From contig NZ_FORP01000001.1 in the NCBI RefSeq assembly GCF_900114035.1, positions 558,001-622,000 of the forward strand: 64,000 nt of DNA, read 5' to 3'. The position numbers and the translations under genes were made by a program. Source of the DNA: Amycolatopsis sacchari. Lineage in GTDB: Bacteria > Actinomycetota > Actinomycetes > Mycobacteriales > Pseudonocardiaceae. Positions within the stretch are counted from its first letter, which is position 1, and every line of letters begins with the position of its first letter. The notes below the pieces were generated by a model. The model did not search any database. It was given only the letters and a program-made list of their open reading frames with translations, and was not told the DNA's origin. Shown piece after piece: positions 1 to 8,385 of this stretch.

Positions 1-1
1 G

Positions 2-379
2 AACGTGCCGGACGCGCGGTTCGAACTGGCCGATGTGCGCACCTGGACCTCACCGCCGGCGTCCTGGGACGCGGTGTGCGCGTACTTCCCGTTCCTGCAG
101 ATGCCGCGCGCCGACACCGAAGCGGTCCTCGCCCGTGTCGCGGAGTGGCTCGTGCCGGGCGGCTACCTGTCGTTGATCACGGTGCCGATGGACGCCGAGG
201 ACGTGCCGGTCGAGTTCCTCGGTCACCAGGTGCGGCTCACCAGCTTCGCCGCGCCGGACCTGGAAGCCAGGGTCGCCGCCGCCGGGCTCACGGTGCTGTC
301 CACCCACTCGGAGGTCTTCGCGCCGGACCAGCCGGGCGCGAGCCCCGAGGAACACCTGCTGCTCACCGCGCGGCGCTGA
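2..379 (+). CDS. class I SAM-dependent methyltransferase, C-terminal part (start outside window)
   Basis: Only the last 125 codons are present; the gene begins upstream of the window. The visible part fits the second half of a Rossmann-fold methyltransferase: an acidic strand ending near FELADV, then a WDAVCAYF strand like the motif II/post-I region, a WLVPGGYLSLI strand typical of motif III, and a C-terminal LLLTARR end. The SAM-binding GxGxG loop would lie off the window, so substrate and subgroup cannot be called. Its 3' end overlaps the convergent Lrp-family regulator by 17 bp. The fold assignment is moderately secure and the reaction is unknown. Confidence 0.7.
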   Translation, partial: NVPDARFELADVRTWTSPPASWDAVCAYFPFLQMPRADTEAVLARVAEWLVPGGYLSLITVPMDAEDVPVEFLGHQVRLTSFAAPDLEARVAAAGLTVLSTHSEVFAPDQPGASPEEHLLLTARR

Positions 380-845
380 CCTCGTCCGCCGCCTCCAGCA
401 GCGCGGTCGTGCGGTAGGGGATGAGGTCGCGCATCAGCAGCGCGCTGCTCGTGCGCCGGATCCCGCGGCAGGAGAGGATCCGCTGGCCCACCCGGTACAG
501 GTCGTCGGGATCGCGGGCGACGACCTGCAGCACGATGTCGCCGTCCCCGGTGGTCGCCGCGCAGTGCAGGATCTCCGGGATCCGCCGCAGCGCGGCCACC
601 GCCTCGTCGAGCCGCGCCTGCTCGACCTCCGCGGTGACGAGCGCCTTCACCGCGTACCCCAGCGACGACGGCCGCACCCGGTCGCTGTGCGGGCGCAGCA
701 CGCCGGCGTCCTGCAGCCGCGCCAGCCGGGTCTGCACCGTCTTGCGCGCCAGGCCCAGCCGCTGCGCGAGCAGCAGCACCGGCACGCGCGGGTCGTCGTC
801 GAGCGCGCGCAGGATCCGGCGGTCCGTCGCGTCGAGAGTGCTCAC
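363..845 (-). CDS. Lrp/AsnC family transcriptional regulator
   Basis: A 160-residue protein of standard Lrp/AsnC length. The N-terminal winged HTH (about residues 1-60, beginning STLDATDRRILRALDDD with an LGLARKTVQTRL recognition segment) is followed by an AsnC ligand-binding alpha-beta domain with a TGDGDIVLQVVARD strand. The GTG start at 845 was chosen because the HTH begins immediately after it. The gene is divergent from the 2-oxoacid decarboxylase, with about 100 bp between the start codons. Lrp proteins commonly respond to amino acids and control an adjacent catabolic gene, so it probably regulates the decarboxylase in response to an amino or 2-oxo acid. That role is inferred from position only. 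Confidence 0.9.
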   Translation of the reverse strand: MSTLDATDRRILRALDDDPRVPVLLLAQRLGLARKTVQTRLARLQDAGVLRPHSDRVRPSSLGYAVKALVTAEVEQARLDEAVAALRRIPEILHCAATTGDGDIVLQVVARDPDDLYRVGQRILSCRGIRRTSSALLMRDLIPYRTTALLEAADEVSAAR

Positions 846-947
846 GTTGACTCCTGTCTGCGCGCCAAGAACGCTTCCAGTGCGCAATCTGACTACTCCA
901 CCGACATCACATTGTTCACGGTGACCCGGCAGTGCCTGAATCGGGGC

Positions 948-2603
948 ATGAGCACCGAACCCACTGTGTCCGTCGCGGCCTACCTCGCCGCGCGGCTGCG
1001 CCAGCTCGGGGTCGAGCACCTGTTCGGCCTGCCGGGCGACTTCAACCTGGCCCTCCTCGACGCACTGCTCGACGGCACCGGCCTGACGTGGGTCGGCAGC
1101 ACCAACGAGCTCAACGCCGCCTACGCCGCCGACGGCTACGCCCGCGTGCGCGGCTTCGGCGCCCTCGTCACCACCTACGGCGTGGGCGAACTGTCCGCCA
1201 TCAACGGCGTCGCGGGTTCCTTCGCCGAGTCCGTGCCCCTCGTGCAGATCACCGGCGCCCCGGCCACGACCGCCGCCCGCGCCGGGTCGCTGACGCACCA
1301 CACCCTCGCCGACGGCGACTTCGGCCACTTCGCCCGCGCCTACGCCGAGGTCACCGCCGCCGCGGAGGTCCTCACCGAACAGCACGCCGCCGACCAGATC
1401 GACCGCGTCCTCGCCGCCGCCCTGCGAGAGTCGAAACCCGGCTACCTGAGCGTGCCCGTGGACGTCGCGACCGCCCGCGTGTCGGCCGCCCGGCTGGAAA
1501 TCCCGTTGCGGCGCCCCGAAAGCGACTCGCAGGCGCTGGCCGCGTTCACCGCCGCACTCGGCGAGCACCTGCGTGGCGCGCAGCTCACCTTGCTGGCCGG
1601 GCACCTCGCGCGCCGCCGCGACCTCGGGCAGGTGCTGCGCCGCATCGCCGACTCCGGACTCGCCAGGGTCGCGACCCTGCTCGGCGCCAAGGGCCTGCTC
1701 GACGAGCGGCACCCCGCCTCGCTCGGGGTCTACATCGGCGGCTTCACCGCCGACGACGACGTGCGCCAGGCCGTGGAACAGGCCGAATCGCTCGTCGTCG
1801 TGGGCGCGGTGTTCAGCGACCTGGTCACCGGCATGTTCACGCACGACCTCGACCTGACCCGCGCCGTCGTGCTGGACCTGCACCAGGCGAGGGTGGGGCT
1901 CGCGGAGTTCCCCGGCGTGGAACTGGCCGACGCCGTGGCCGCGCTGGCCGACCTCGTCGACCGGGCGGGCCGCGCCCCGTTGCCCGCCCCCGCGGCGTCA
2001 CCCGTGCCGAGCACCGCCGAGCCGGGCCCGCTGACGCAGGCCGGGCTGTGGGCGGCGCTGCAGGACTGGCTGCCGCCGCACACCGCGCTGCTCGCCGACG
2101 CCGGAACCGCTTACTACGGTGCCGCGGGGCTCGCCCTGCCGGAGGGCACCGAACTGATCGGCCAGCCCATCTGGTCGTCCATCGGGTACACGCTGCCCGC
2201 GCTGCTCGGGGTGCAGCTGGCCGAGCCGGCCCGCCGCCCGGTGCTGCTGATCGGCGACGGCGCGGCACAGCTGACCGTGCAGGAGTTCGCGACGCTCGCC
2301 CGGCGGCACCCCGCCCCGGTGGTCCTCGTGCTGAACAACGCCGGCTACACGGTCGAACGCGCGATCCGCAGCCCGGACGCGGTGTACCAGGACATCACGC
2401 CGTGGGCGTGGCCGGAGCTGCTGCGGGCGCTCGGCGGCGAGGGCGTGCGCACCGCCACGGTGCGCACCGGCGAGCAGCTGCGTACCGCGCTCGCGGACAG
2501 CGCACCGGACCGCGTCACCGTCATCGAGGCCGTGCTGGACCGGGACGACGTGCCGCCCCTGCTGGGCGCCATCGCCCGCGGGCTGTCCGCCACCCGGTCC
2601 TGA
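948..2603 (+). CDS. thiamine-diphosphate-dependent 2-oxoacid decarboxylase (pyruvate/indolepyruvate decarboxylase family)
   Basis: A 551-residue protein, the normal length for the pyruvate/indolepyruvate/phenylpyruvate decarboxylase family. Residues 1-170 form the PYR domain, with the cofactor-activating Glu at position 54 (STNELNAAYAADGYAR) and the HHT motif (SLTHHTL) that distinguishes decarboxylases from acetolactate synthases. The central domain follows, then a C-terminal PP domain with the GDG...NN metal/ThDP motif (LLIGDGAAQ ... VLNNAG). The predicted reaction is non-oxidative decarboxylation of a 2-oxo acid to an aldehyde in the cytoplasm. The ATG at 948 is the first Met at the family N-terminus. 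A divergent Lrp regulator suggests an amino-acid-derived substrate (Ehrlich-type pathway), but pyruvate versus an aromatic oxo acid cannot be settled from motifs. Confidence 0.9.
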   Translation: MSTEPTVSVAAYLAARLRQLGVEHLFGLPGDFNLALLDALLDGTGLTWVGSTNELNAAYAADGYARVRGFGALVTTYGVGELSAINGVAGSFAESVPLVQITGAPATTAARAGSLTHHTLADGDFGHFARAYAEVTAAAEVLTEQHAADQIDRVLAAALRESKPGYLSVPVDVATARVSAARLEIPLRRPESDSQALAAFTAALGEHLRGAQLTLLAGHLARRRDLGQVLRRIADSGLARVATLLGAKGLLDERHPASLGVYIGGFTADDDVRQAVEQAESLVVVGAVFSDLVTGMFTHDLDLTRAVVLDLHQARVGLAEFPGVELADAVAALADLVDRAGRAPLPAPAASPVPSTAEPGPLTQAGLWAALQDWLPPHTALLADAGTAYYGAAGLALPEGTELIGQPIWSSIGYTLPALLGVQLAEPARRPVLLIGDGAAQLTVQEFATLARRHPAPVVLVLNNAGYTVERAIRSPDAVYQDITPWAWPELLRALGGEGVRTATVRTGEQLRTALADSAPDRVTVIEAVLDRDDVPPLLGAIARGLSATRS

Positions 2604-2704
2604 CTCGCGCGAAGGGGCAGGACCGGCGGCACTCCCGGACCGAACCGCCCCACGGGGCCGTTCGCACCCGTCTGCCGCGGCGATCCGGCGCTTATGCTGC
2701 GCGC

Positions 2705-4297
2705 ATGCCCGATGCAGCCACTGCCCGCGACGAGGTCTTCGTGGGACGGGTCGCCGAACTCGCCGCGTTCCGGCAGGCGCTCGCCGGTGGCCCGGCCGCC
2801 CCCGTGCTCCTGCACCTGCACGGCCCCGGCGGCATCGGCAAGTCCGCGCTGCTGCGCCGGTTCACCGCCGAGGCGCTGGCCGCGGGCCGCCACGTGGTGA
2901 GCGTGGACGGGCACGACGTCGGCGGCCGCCCGGAAGCGATCGAGGCCGCGGCGCGCGACGCGTTCGGGGACGACCGCGTCCTGCTGGTGATCGACGGTTT
3001 CGAGCAGTGCCGCGGCCTCGAATGGTGGCTGCGGACGCGGTTCCTGCCCCGGCTGCCCGAGCACGCGGTGATCGTCATCGCCGGGCGCCTGCCGCTGGCA
3101 CCGGAGTGGCGGCGCGATCCGGGGTGGGCGCCGGTACTGCGGACGATCGCGCTGGGCGAGTTGCCGCCCCGCGACGCGGGCGCGCTGCTCACCGCGCGGG
3201 GAGTGCCCTCGGAGCTGCACGCGAGCGTGCTCGCCGACGCCGGCGGACTGCCGCTCGCGCTGTCGCTCGCCGCCGAACTGGCGCTGCGCGAGCACGGCTG
3301 GCAGCACACCGAAGACGTCGCGAGCGCACTGCTGGAGGCCCTCGCGGGCGAGGTCCCCTCCGCCGCGCACCGGCACGCGCTGCGGTTGTTCGCCCACGCC
3401 AGGACCACGACCCCGGAACTGCTGCGGGCCGCCCTGCCCTGGGAGGACACCGCCGCGCTGTACGCGTGGCTGGCCGCGCTGCCGTTCGTCGAGTCCTGCC
3501 AGGCCGGCCTCTACCCGCACGACCTGGTGCGCCAGGCGCTCGACGAGGGCGTGCGGGGCGGCGGCGAGCGGGAGTACCGCTCGATGCACCGGCGGATCCT
3601 GCAGCACCTGGTGGAACGCGCCTGCACCGCGGGAGAACCGCTCGCCGTCGAGGACGCCACCCAGTACATCTACCGCGTGGGTGACGTGAAGCGGCGGTAC
3701 CTCACCTTCGACGGCCACGGCCAGCTCGTCCAGGACAGCTACCGGCCCGAGGACCGCGCCGAGCTGCTGGCGATGGCACACCAGGCCGAGGGCGAGGAGA
3801 CCGCCCGCATGGTGGCGTTCTGGCTGGACCACCAGCCGCAGAACTTCGCGGTGTACCGCAGCCGCGGCACCGCGCGGCCGGTCGCCTTCATGGCGCGGCT
3901 CGGGTTCGCCACCGTCGAGGAGGCCGAGCTGGCCGCCGACCCGATGGTCGCCGCGGCGTGGGAGCGCTGCCGGGCGACGGGCGGGCTGGCCGCGGGGGAG
4001 CACTTCAGCATCGTGCGGTTCCTGGTCGACCCGGCCGCGCCCCGCCGGCCGTCCCCGGCGATGGACCTGATGCTGCAGGACTGCCTGGCCGCGTCGCTGC
4101 GGGACATCGGCATGGTGGTGGCCTTCTCGGTGTGGTCGGACCCGGACTTCTGGCAGCCGCTGCTCGCCTACGCCGACTACCACCCGGTGCCGGGCGGCGA
4201 CCGCCGCATCGACGGACGCCGCCACGCCTTGTTCGCCCACGACTGGCGCGAGGTGCCGCTGCCCCAGTGGCTCGACACCCTGCCCGCGGCGCTGTAA
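2705..4297 (+). CDS. orphan STAND-like ATP-binding protein with C-terminal GNAT-like region
   Basis: A 530-residue protein. It starts with a VGR-type entry sequence (VFVGRVAELAAF) and a Walker A loop at residues 40-48 (GPGGIGKSA), then Walker B (LLVIDGFEQ) and a GGLPLAL motif typical of NB-ARC/STAND NTPases. This gives a P-loop domain of about 250 residues. Unlike STAND regulators it has no HTH or TPR/WD repeats. The last 170 residues (from about 370, near FAVYRSRGTARPVAFMARL) resemble a degenerate GNAT acyltransferase-like domain found in such actinobacterial ATPases. It stands alone between a decarboxylase and a ketoreductase, with no visible partner. Function unknown; a signalling NTPase is only a suggestion. 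Confidence 0.65.
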   Translation: MPDAATARDEVFVGRVAELAAFRQALAGGPAAPVLLHLHGPGGIGKSALLRRFTAEALAAGRHVVSVDGHDVGGRPEAIEAAARDAFGDDRVLLVIDGFEQCRGLEWWLRTRFLPRLPEHAVIVIAGRLPLAPEWRRDPGWAPVLRTIALGELPPRDAGALLTARGVPSELHASVLADAGGLPLALSLAAELALREHGWQHTEDVASALLEALAGEVPSAAHRHALRLFAHARTTTPELLRAALPWEDTAALYAWLAALPFVESCQAGLYPHDLVRQALDEGVRGGGEREYRSMHRRILQHLVERACTAGEPLAVEDATQYIYRVGDVKRRYLTFDGHGQLVQDSYRPEDRAELLAMAHQAEGEETARMVAFWLDHQPQNFAVYRSRGTARPVAFMARLGFATVEEAELAADPMVAAAWERCRATGGLAAGEHFSIVRFLVDPAAPRRPSPAMDLMLQDCLAASLRDIGMVVAFSVWSDPDFWQPLLAYADYHPVPGGDRRIDGRRHALFAHDWREVPLPQWLDTLPAAL

Positions 4298-4411
4298 CCC
4301 CTCGTCGCCACAGGGGCTCTCGCAGTACCTGTACAGCCACGCTCTCCCAGAAGACCATGACGCCTGTGAACCTGGGTGAGTCGGCTTTCGGCTACACAGA
4401 GGGAAAAAGCA

Positions 4412-5224
4412 ATGACCCCACGGGCGAACACCCGGTTCACCGCCCACGCAGACCTTTTCGATCTGAGCGGGAAACACGCCCTTGTCACCGGCGGCACCAG
4501 GGGCATCGGATCGATGATCGCGCGCGGCCTCCTGCAGGCCGGCGCCCGCGTCGTCATCAGCTCCCGCAAGGCGGACGCGTGCGCGGAGGCGCAGCGGCTG
4601 CTGTCCGAATTCGGCGACGTGCGAGCGGTTTCCGCCGACCTGTCCAGGTACGACGAGTGCCGGCGCCTCGCTGATCTCGTCCAGGCCGACTCGGCACGCC
4701 TGGACATCCTCGTCAACAACGCGGGCGCGATGTGGCGCGAGCCCCTGGAGACGTTCCCGCCCGAAGGCTGGGACGCGGTGCTCGACCTCAACCTCAAGTC
4801 GCCGTTCTGGCTGGTGCAGGCGCTGCTCCCCGCACTGCGCAGGGCGGGCACCGCCGACGATCCCGCGCGGGTCATCAACGTCGGCAGCATCGCCGGCATC
4901 CACGTCGCCGAGTCGCCGAACTACTCGTACGCCAGCAGCAAAGCGGGGCTCCACCAGCTCACCAGGGTGCTCGCCAGGGAACTGGGCCCACAGCACATCA
5001 CGGTGAACGCGGTGGCCCCAGGGCCGTTCCCGTCGCAGATGATGGCGGCCACGCTCGAAGCGGTCGGCGACACGATCGCGGCGAAGGCCCCTCTGCGCCG
5101 CCTCGGCCGCGACGACGACATGGCGGGTGTCGCCGTGTTCCTCGCCAGCCGGGCCGCGTCCTACCTCACGGGCACCATCGTCCCGGTCGACGGCGGCATC
5201 GCCACGACCGCATCGGGGACGTAG
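4412..5224 (+). CDS. SDR-family NAD(P)-dependent oxidoreductase, RhlG-like 3-ketoacyl reductase
   Basis: A 270-residue classical short-chain dehydrogenase. The cofactor loop is TGGTRGIG near residue 25, the NNAG motif is present, catalytic Ser lies in INVGSIAG, and the catalytic pair is in YSYASSKAG. From memory, the string of conserved positions (TGGTRGIGSMIARGLLQAG, then VNAVAPGPFPSQM) is closer to RhlG-type beta-ketoacyl reductases than to FabG, but the substrate is unproven. The ATG at 4412 was chosen because GAGGGA lies just upstream; an upstream GTG at 4376 would add twelve unconserved residues. The MmyB/XRE-type regulator follows on the same strand after 51 bp. Confidence 0.85.
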   Translation: MTPRANTRFTAHADLFDLSGKHALVTGGTRGIGSMIARGLLQAGARVVISSRKADACAEAQRLLSEFGDVRAVSADLSRYDECRRLADLVQADSARLDILVNNAGAMWREPLETFPPEGWDAVLDLNLKSPFWLVQALLPALRRAGTADDPARVINVGSIAGIHVAESPNYSYASSKAGLHQLTRVLARELGPQHITVNAVAPGPFPSQMMAATLEAVGDTIAAKAPLRRLGRDDDMAGVAVFLASRAASYLTGTIVPVDGGIATTASGT

Positions 5225-5275
5225 GGGTACCAGCAGAACCTCCCTTCGCCTGTGGGCAGGGCCTACGGTGACGGG

Positions 5276-6172
5276 GTGGCCGTGATCGATCTGCGCACCG
5301 AGATCAAGGAGTTCCTGCGCTCGCGCCGCGCGCGGATCACGCCCGAGCGGGCCGGGCTGCCCGCCTACGGCGGCCACCGCCGGGTCACCGGCCTGCGCCG
5401 CGAAGAGGTCGCCCTCCTGGCAGGGGTGTCGGTCGACTACTACGTGCGGTTGGAGCGCGGCAACCTCACCGGCGCCTCCGACGGGGTGCTCGACGCGGTG
5501 GCCGCGGCCTTGCAACTCGACGAGGCCGAGCGCGATCACCTGTTCCACCTCGCACGGCAGTCGAGGGCGCCCGGCGGTGCACGGCGTCCCGCCGCGACGG
5601 TGCGGCCGGCGCTTCAGCAGGTGCTCGACGCCATCACCGATGCGCCGGCGTGGCTGTGCAACGGCCGCTACGACGTGCTGGCCACGAACCAGCTGGCCCG
5701 TGCGTTGTATGCACCCATGCTGGCCGGCACGCGGCGGCCGGCGAACACCGCGCGGTTCGTGTACCTGCATCCCGAGGCGGCCGAAGCGTTCTTCGTCGAC
5801 TACGACCGGATCGTCCGCGATGTGGCCGCGAAGCTGCGCATGGAAGCCGGCCGCACTCCGCACGACGGGGAACTGATCGCCCTGGTCGGCGAACTGTCCA
5901 CCCGCAGCGAACTCTTCCGGCAGCGGTGGGCATCCCAGGACGTCCGGCTGCACCGCTCCGGGCGTAAGCGGCTGCATCATCCGGTGGTGGGCCGCCTCGA
6001 CCTGGACGTGGAGTCGATGGAGCTGCCCGCCGAACCAGGCCTGCTCCTGAACGTCTACACCGCGCCCGCCGGCACGGCGACCGCCGACGGCCTGGCCCTG
6101 TTGGCGTCGTGGGCGGCCGACCGGGATCGGCTCGCGACGGACATCGACCCGCGGACCTCGACCCCGGAATAG
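5276..6172 (+). CDS. XRE-family regulator with MmyB-like ligand-binding domain
   Basis: A 298-residue protein. The N-terminal HTH (about residues 25-65; GLRREEVALLAGVSVDYYVRLERG) is the classic XRE signature of this family. A C-terminal domain of about 180 residues with APAWLCNGRYDVLATNQLARAL is the MmyB-like PAS-type pocket, thought to bind small, often lipidic, ligands. GTG at 5276 or 5282 could initiate; the longer is given. Genes of this family in actinomycetes usually sit beside a short-chain dehydrogenase and control it, which fits the SDR just upstream. The promoter gap contains a CCTG/CAGG dyad at about 5251-5262 that may be part of its operator. Confidence 0.88.
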   Translation: MAVIDLRTEIKEFLRSRRARITPERAGLPAYGGHRRVTGLRREEVALLAGVSVDYYVRLERGNLTGASDGVLDAVAAALQLDEAERDHLFHLARQSRAPGGARRPAATVRPALQQVLDAITDAPAWLCNGRYDVLATNQLARALYAPMLAGTRRPANTARFVYLHPEAAEAFFVDYDRIVRDVAAKLRMEAGRTPHDGELIALVGELSTRSELFRQRWASQDVRLHRSGRKRLHHPVVGRLDLDVESMELPAEPGLLLNVYTAPAGTATADGLALLASWAADRDRLATDIDPRTSTPE

Positions 6173-6385
6173 ATCCGGGGGAGGGGTGGTTGTACGAGGC
6201 GGTCGGTGCGGTCCGTGTCCCCCGGGCCTCACCACTTCGCCGTCGCGGAACACCAGTCCGGCTGGAGCCGCGTTCGTGCCCTTCGCCGAGAGGCGACCGC
6301 CGCGCCGACCCCCAAAACCAGCGCCGGCAGCGCCGAATCCCGATAGGCTGCGCCGGGGCTTCCCCGTCTCCGCGACACTGGAGGC

Positions 6386-6826
6386 GTGATCACCCTGCGA
6401 CGCCTCGCGCCGGACGACTGGGCCGTGTTCCGCGACCTGCGCCTGGCGTCCCTGCGTGACGCGCCCGAAGCCTTCGAGACCCCACTCGCGGACTGGCTGC
6501 ACGCCGACGAGCGGCGCTGGCGGCGGCGCCTCACGGACGTGCCGTACACGATGTGCGCCGAATGGGAGGGCCGCCCGGCGGGCGTGGTGTGCGGCACCGC
6601 ACCGGACGAGGCGGGTGAGGTCGAGCTGATCTCGCTGTGGGTGGCGCCCGCCGTCCGCGGCCACGGCGTCGGCAACGCCCTCGTGCGGGCCGTGCTGCGC
6701 TGGGCGGCCGACCAGGGTGCCCGGCAGGTCCGGCTCGAAGTGCGCGAAACGAACACCCACGCGGCGGCCCTCTACCGCCGCCACGGTTTCCGGCCCCAGG
6801 GCCGATACCTGGTCCGGCCGGTCTAG
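6386..6826 (+). CDS. GNAT family N-acetyltransferase
   Basis: A 146-residue single-domain GNAT. It opens with ITLRRLAPDDWAVFRDLRLASL, typical of the RimI/aminoglycoside-acetyltransferase-like subgroup, and carries the acetyl-CoA loop at about residues 86-96 (VAPAVRGHGVG) plus the C-terminal AALYRRHGF motif (helix alpha4, with the family Tyr general acid). The GTG at 6386 begins the conserved N-terminal strand. It is convergent with the carboxylate-amine ligase, overlapping by 4 bp. The 213 bp upstream hold no gene I can recognise. The acceptor substrate is unknown. Confidence 0.88.
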   Translation: MITLRRLAPDDWAVFRDLRLASLRDAPEAFETPLADWLHADERRWRRRLTDVPYTMCAEWEGRPAGVVCGTAPDEAGEVELISLWVAPAVRGHGVGNALVRAVLRWAADQGARQVRLEVRETNTHAAALYRRHGFRPQGRYLVRPV

Positions 6827-7911
6827 ACCTGCCAGGCCAGCGCGTCCACCACGTCGGTGAGCTGCCGGCGGCGTGCGAAGGCGGCACGCTGCCGGTCGGC
6901 GCCGCCGCCCGTCTGCCGCAGGCGGTCCAGCACCTCCCGCACGAACTCCTCGTCCCCGGTCTGCCGCAGGTGCGGCCGGACCTGCTCGACGAGCCGGTCC
7001 ACCAGGTGCCACGCCGGCACGAGGTCCCCGTCCTCCGGGTCCACGGCCTTGCCGGACAGCCCGTCACGGGCGCCACGCCACAGCATCGTCCGCAGCAGTT
7101 CCGGCGGCGGCCCCGCCTTGCCGTCGGGCGCGTCCCCCTCGTCCATCGCCCGCGCCGCCAGCCCGCGCACGAGCACCGCCAGCAGGCCGGCCTCCTCGAC
7201 CGTCGCCGCCACGTCGGAGATGCGGACCTCCAGCGTCGGCTGGTGCTCGGACAGCCGGATGTCCCAGTACACCATCCCGCGGTCGAGCAACGCGCCCGTG
7301 CGCAGCATGGCGTCGACGAGCGACTCGTAGTGGTCCTCGGACTCGAAGTGCGGCGGCGGGCCCGACGACGGCCAGCGCCCCCACATCACGTGCCGCCAGC
7401 TGGCGTAGCCGGTGTCGTCGCCGTCGTGGAACGGCGAGTTGGCGGTCAGCGCGAGCAGCACGGGCAGCCACGGCCGGATCCGGTTGCTCACCGCGAGCCC
7501 GGTCACGCGGTCGGGGATCGCCACGTGCACGTGGCAGGCGCAGGTGAGGGCGGAGCGGGCGACGGCGCCGAACTCGCCCGCCATCCGCTGGTAGCGGGGG
7601 CTCGGGGTGAAGGCCAGGGTGCGGTCCTCGGCCAGCGGCGGCACCCCGGAGGGCAGCAGCCGCAGCTCGCGGGTGGCGGCCTCGGCCGCCAGGCCGTTCC
7701 GCAGCTCCCGCAGCCCGTGCGTGACCTCCTCGACCGTGGTCTGGACCTCCGTGGCGGACTCCACCTGGCACGTGCGCAGCTCGTGCTCGACCTGTCCCGG
7801 CGGGTCGGACACCTCGTCGGTGACGGCGGGGCCGTCGGAGGCCAGGTGGGCCTCGCGGTCCACCAGCAGGAACTCTTCTTCGACACCGAGGGTGAGGGTG
7901 TGGTCGCTCAT
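6823..7911 (-). CDS. YbdK-type carboxylate-amine ligase (glutamate-cysteine ligase 2 family)
   Basis: A 362-residue protein matching the GCS2/YbdK family in length and motifs: GVEEEFLLVD near the N-terminus, CACHVHV in the middle (metal/nucleotide-binding His residues), a SRIRPWLP-like NRIRPWLPVLLALTANSP stretch and EVRISDVAAT. Family members join a carboxylate, usually the gamma-carboxyl of glutamate, to an amine with ATP hydrolysis and have weak gamma-glutamylcysteine ligase activity. Actinomycetes carry several paralogs whose amine substrates are mostly unknown. ATG at 7911 was preferred over one six codons upstream because GVEEEF follows closely. No pathway partner is adjacent. Confidence 0.88.
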   Translation of the reverse strand: MSDHTLTLGVEEEFLLVDREAHLASDGPAVTDEVSDPPGQVEHELRTCQVESATEVQTTVEEVTHGLRELRNGLAAEAATRELRLLPSGVPPLAEDRTLAFTPSPRYQRMAGEFGAVARSALTCACHVHVAIPDRVTGLAVSNRIRPWLPVLLALTANSPFHDGDDTGYASWRHVMWGRWPSSGPPPHFESEDHYESLVDAMLRTGALLDRGMVYWDIRLSEHQPTLEVRISDVAATVEEAGLLAVLVRGLAARAMDEGDAPDGKAGPPPELLRTMLWRGARDGLSGKAVDPEDGDLVPAWHLVDRLVEQVRPHLRQTGDEEFVREVLDRLRQTGGGADRQRAAFARRRQLTDVVDALAWQV

Positions 7912-8385
7912 GGGCGCAGACGGGGCCAATCGGGAGTGGTCGGGAAAGGGCGGTCGCCGGGCTGCTGCTCAACACGGGACCGCGGTCATCGTATCGGCCA
8001 CCCGAGTGACCCGCAGGGCTTGAACGGCCCGCCCGGCCGTGTCCGTCACATGACGCACCGTGTTTTCCGGCACCCGGCCCAATGATCACCTCACCAGGTG
8101 GGGGGAGCGGGCGAATGTCCGGAGCGCACCCCGGATCCGCACGGGCAGTGACGGGCACGGCCGACCGCGCTCCGCCGGTGGTCATCCGATGGTGTGAGCG
8201 CCGGGAAACCGCTTTCTACTCAGGCGTGTCGTGGCCGTGGCAGCGGGTTCCCGCGGTCCTTGGCGGCTCCGCGACCGGCGGGTAGCTTCGCCGTCGCTCG
8301 CTCGCATCCGTTGGTGCAGCACACCGTGTCGGGGGACCGGTTCCGCGTCGTGAGCGTCCTTTTCCCTTTGCCGAAAGGATGATCC
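7912..8385. other. 474-bp intergenic region, divergent promoters
   Basis: This gap separates the divergent carboxylate-amine ligase and the exported choice-of-anchor P protein. I find no open frame with coding character, no tRNA and no convincing long hairpin. The last 20 bp before 8386 contain GAAAGGATG, an acceptable ribosome-binding site for the exported protein. The region presumably holds both promoters, but no -35/-10 pair is clear enough to place. Confidence 0.5.

Noticed and set aside
2345-7012. A 1555-codon open frame on the minus strand
   Set aside because: It runs antisense across five well-supported plus-strand genes and has the Arg/Gly/His-rich, motif-free composition of high-GC shadow frames.
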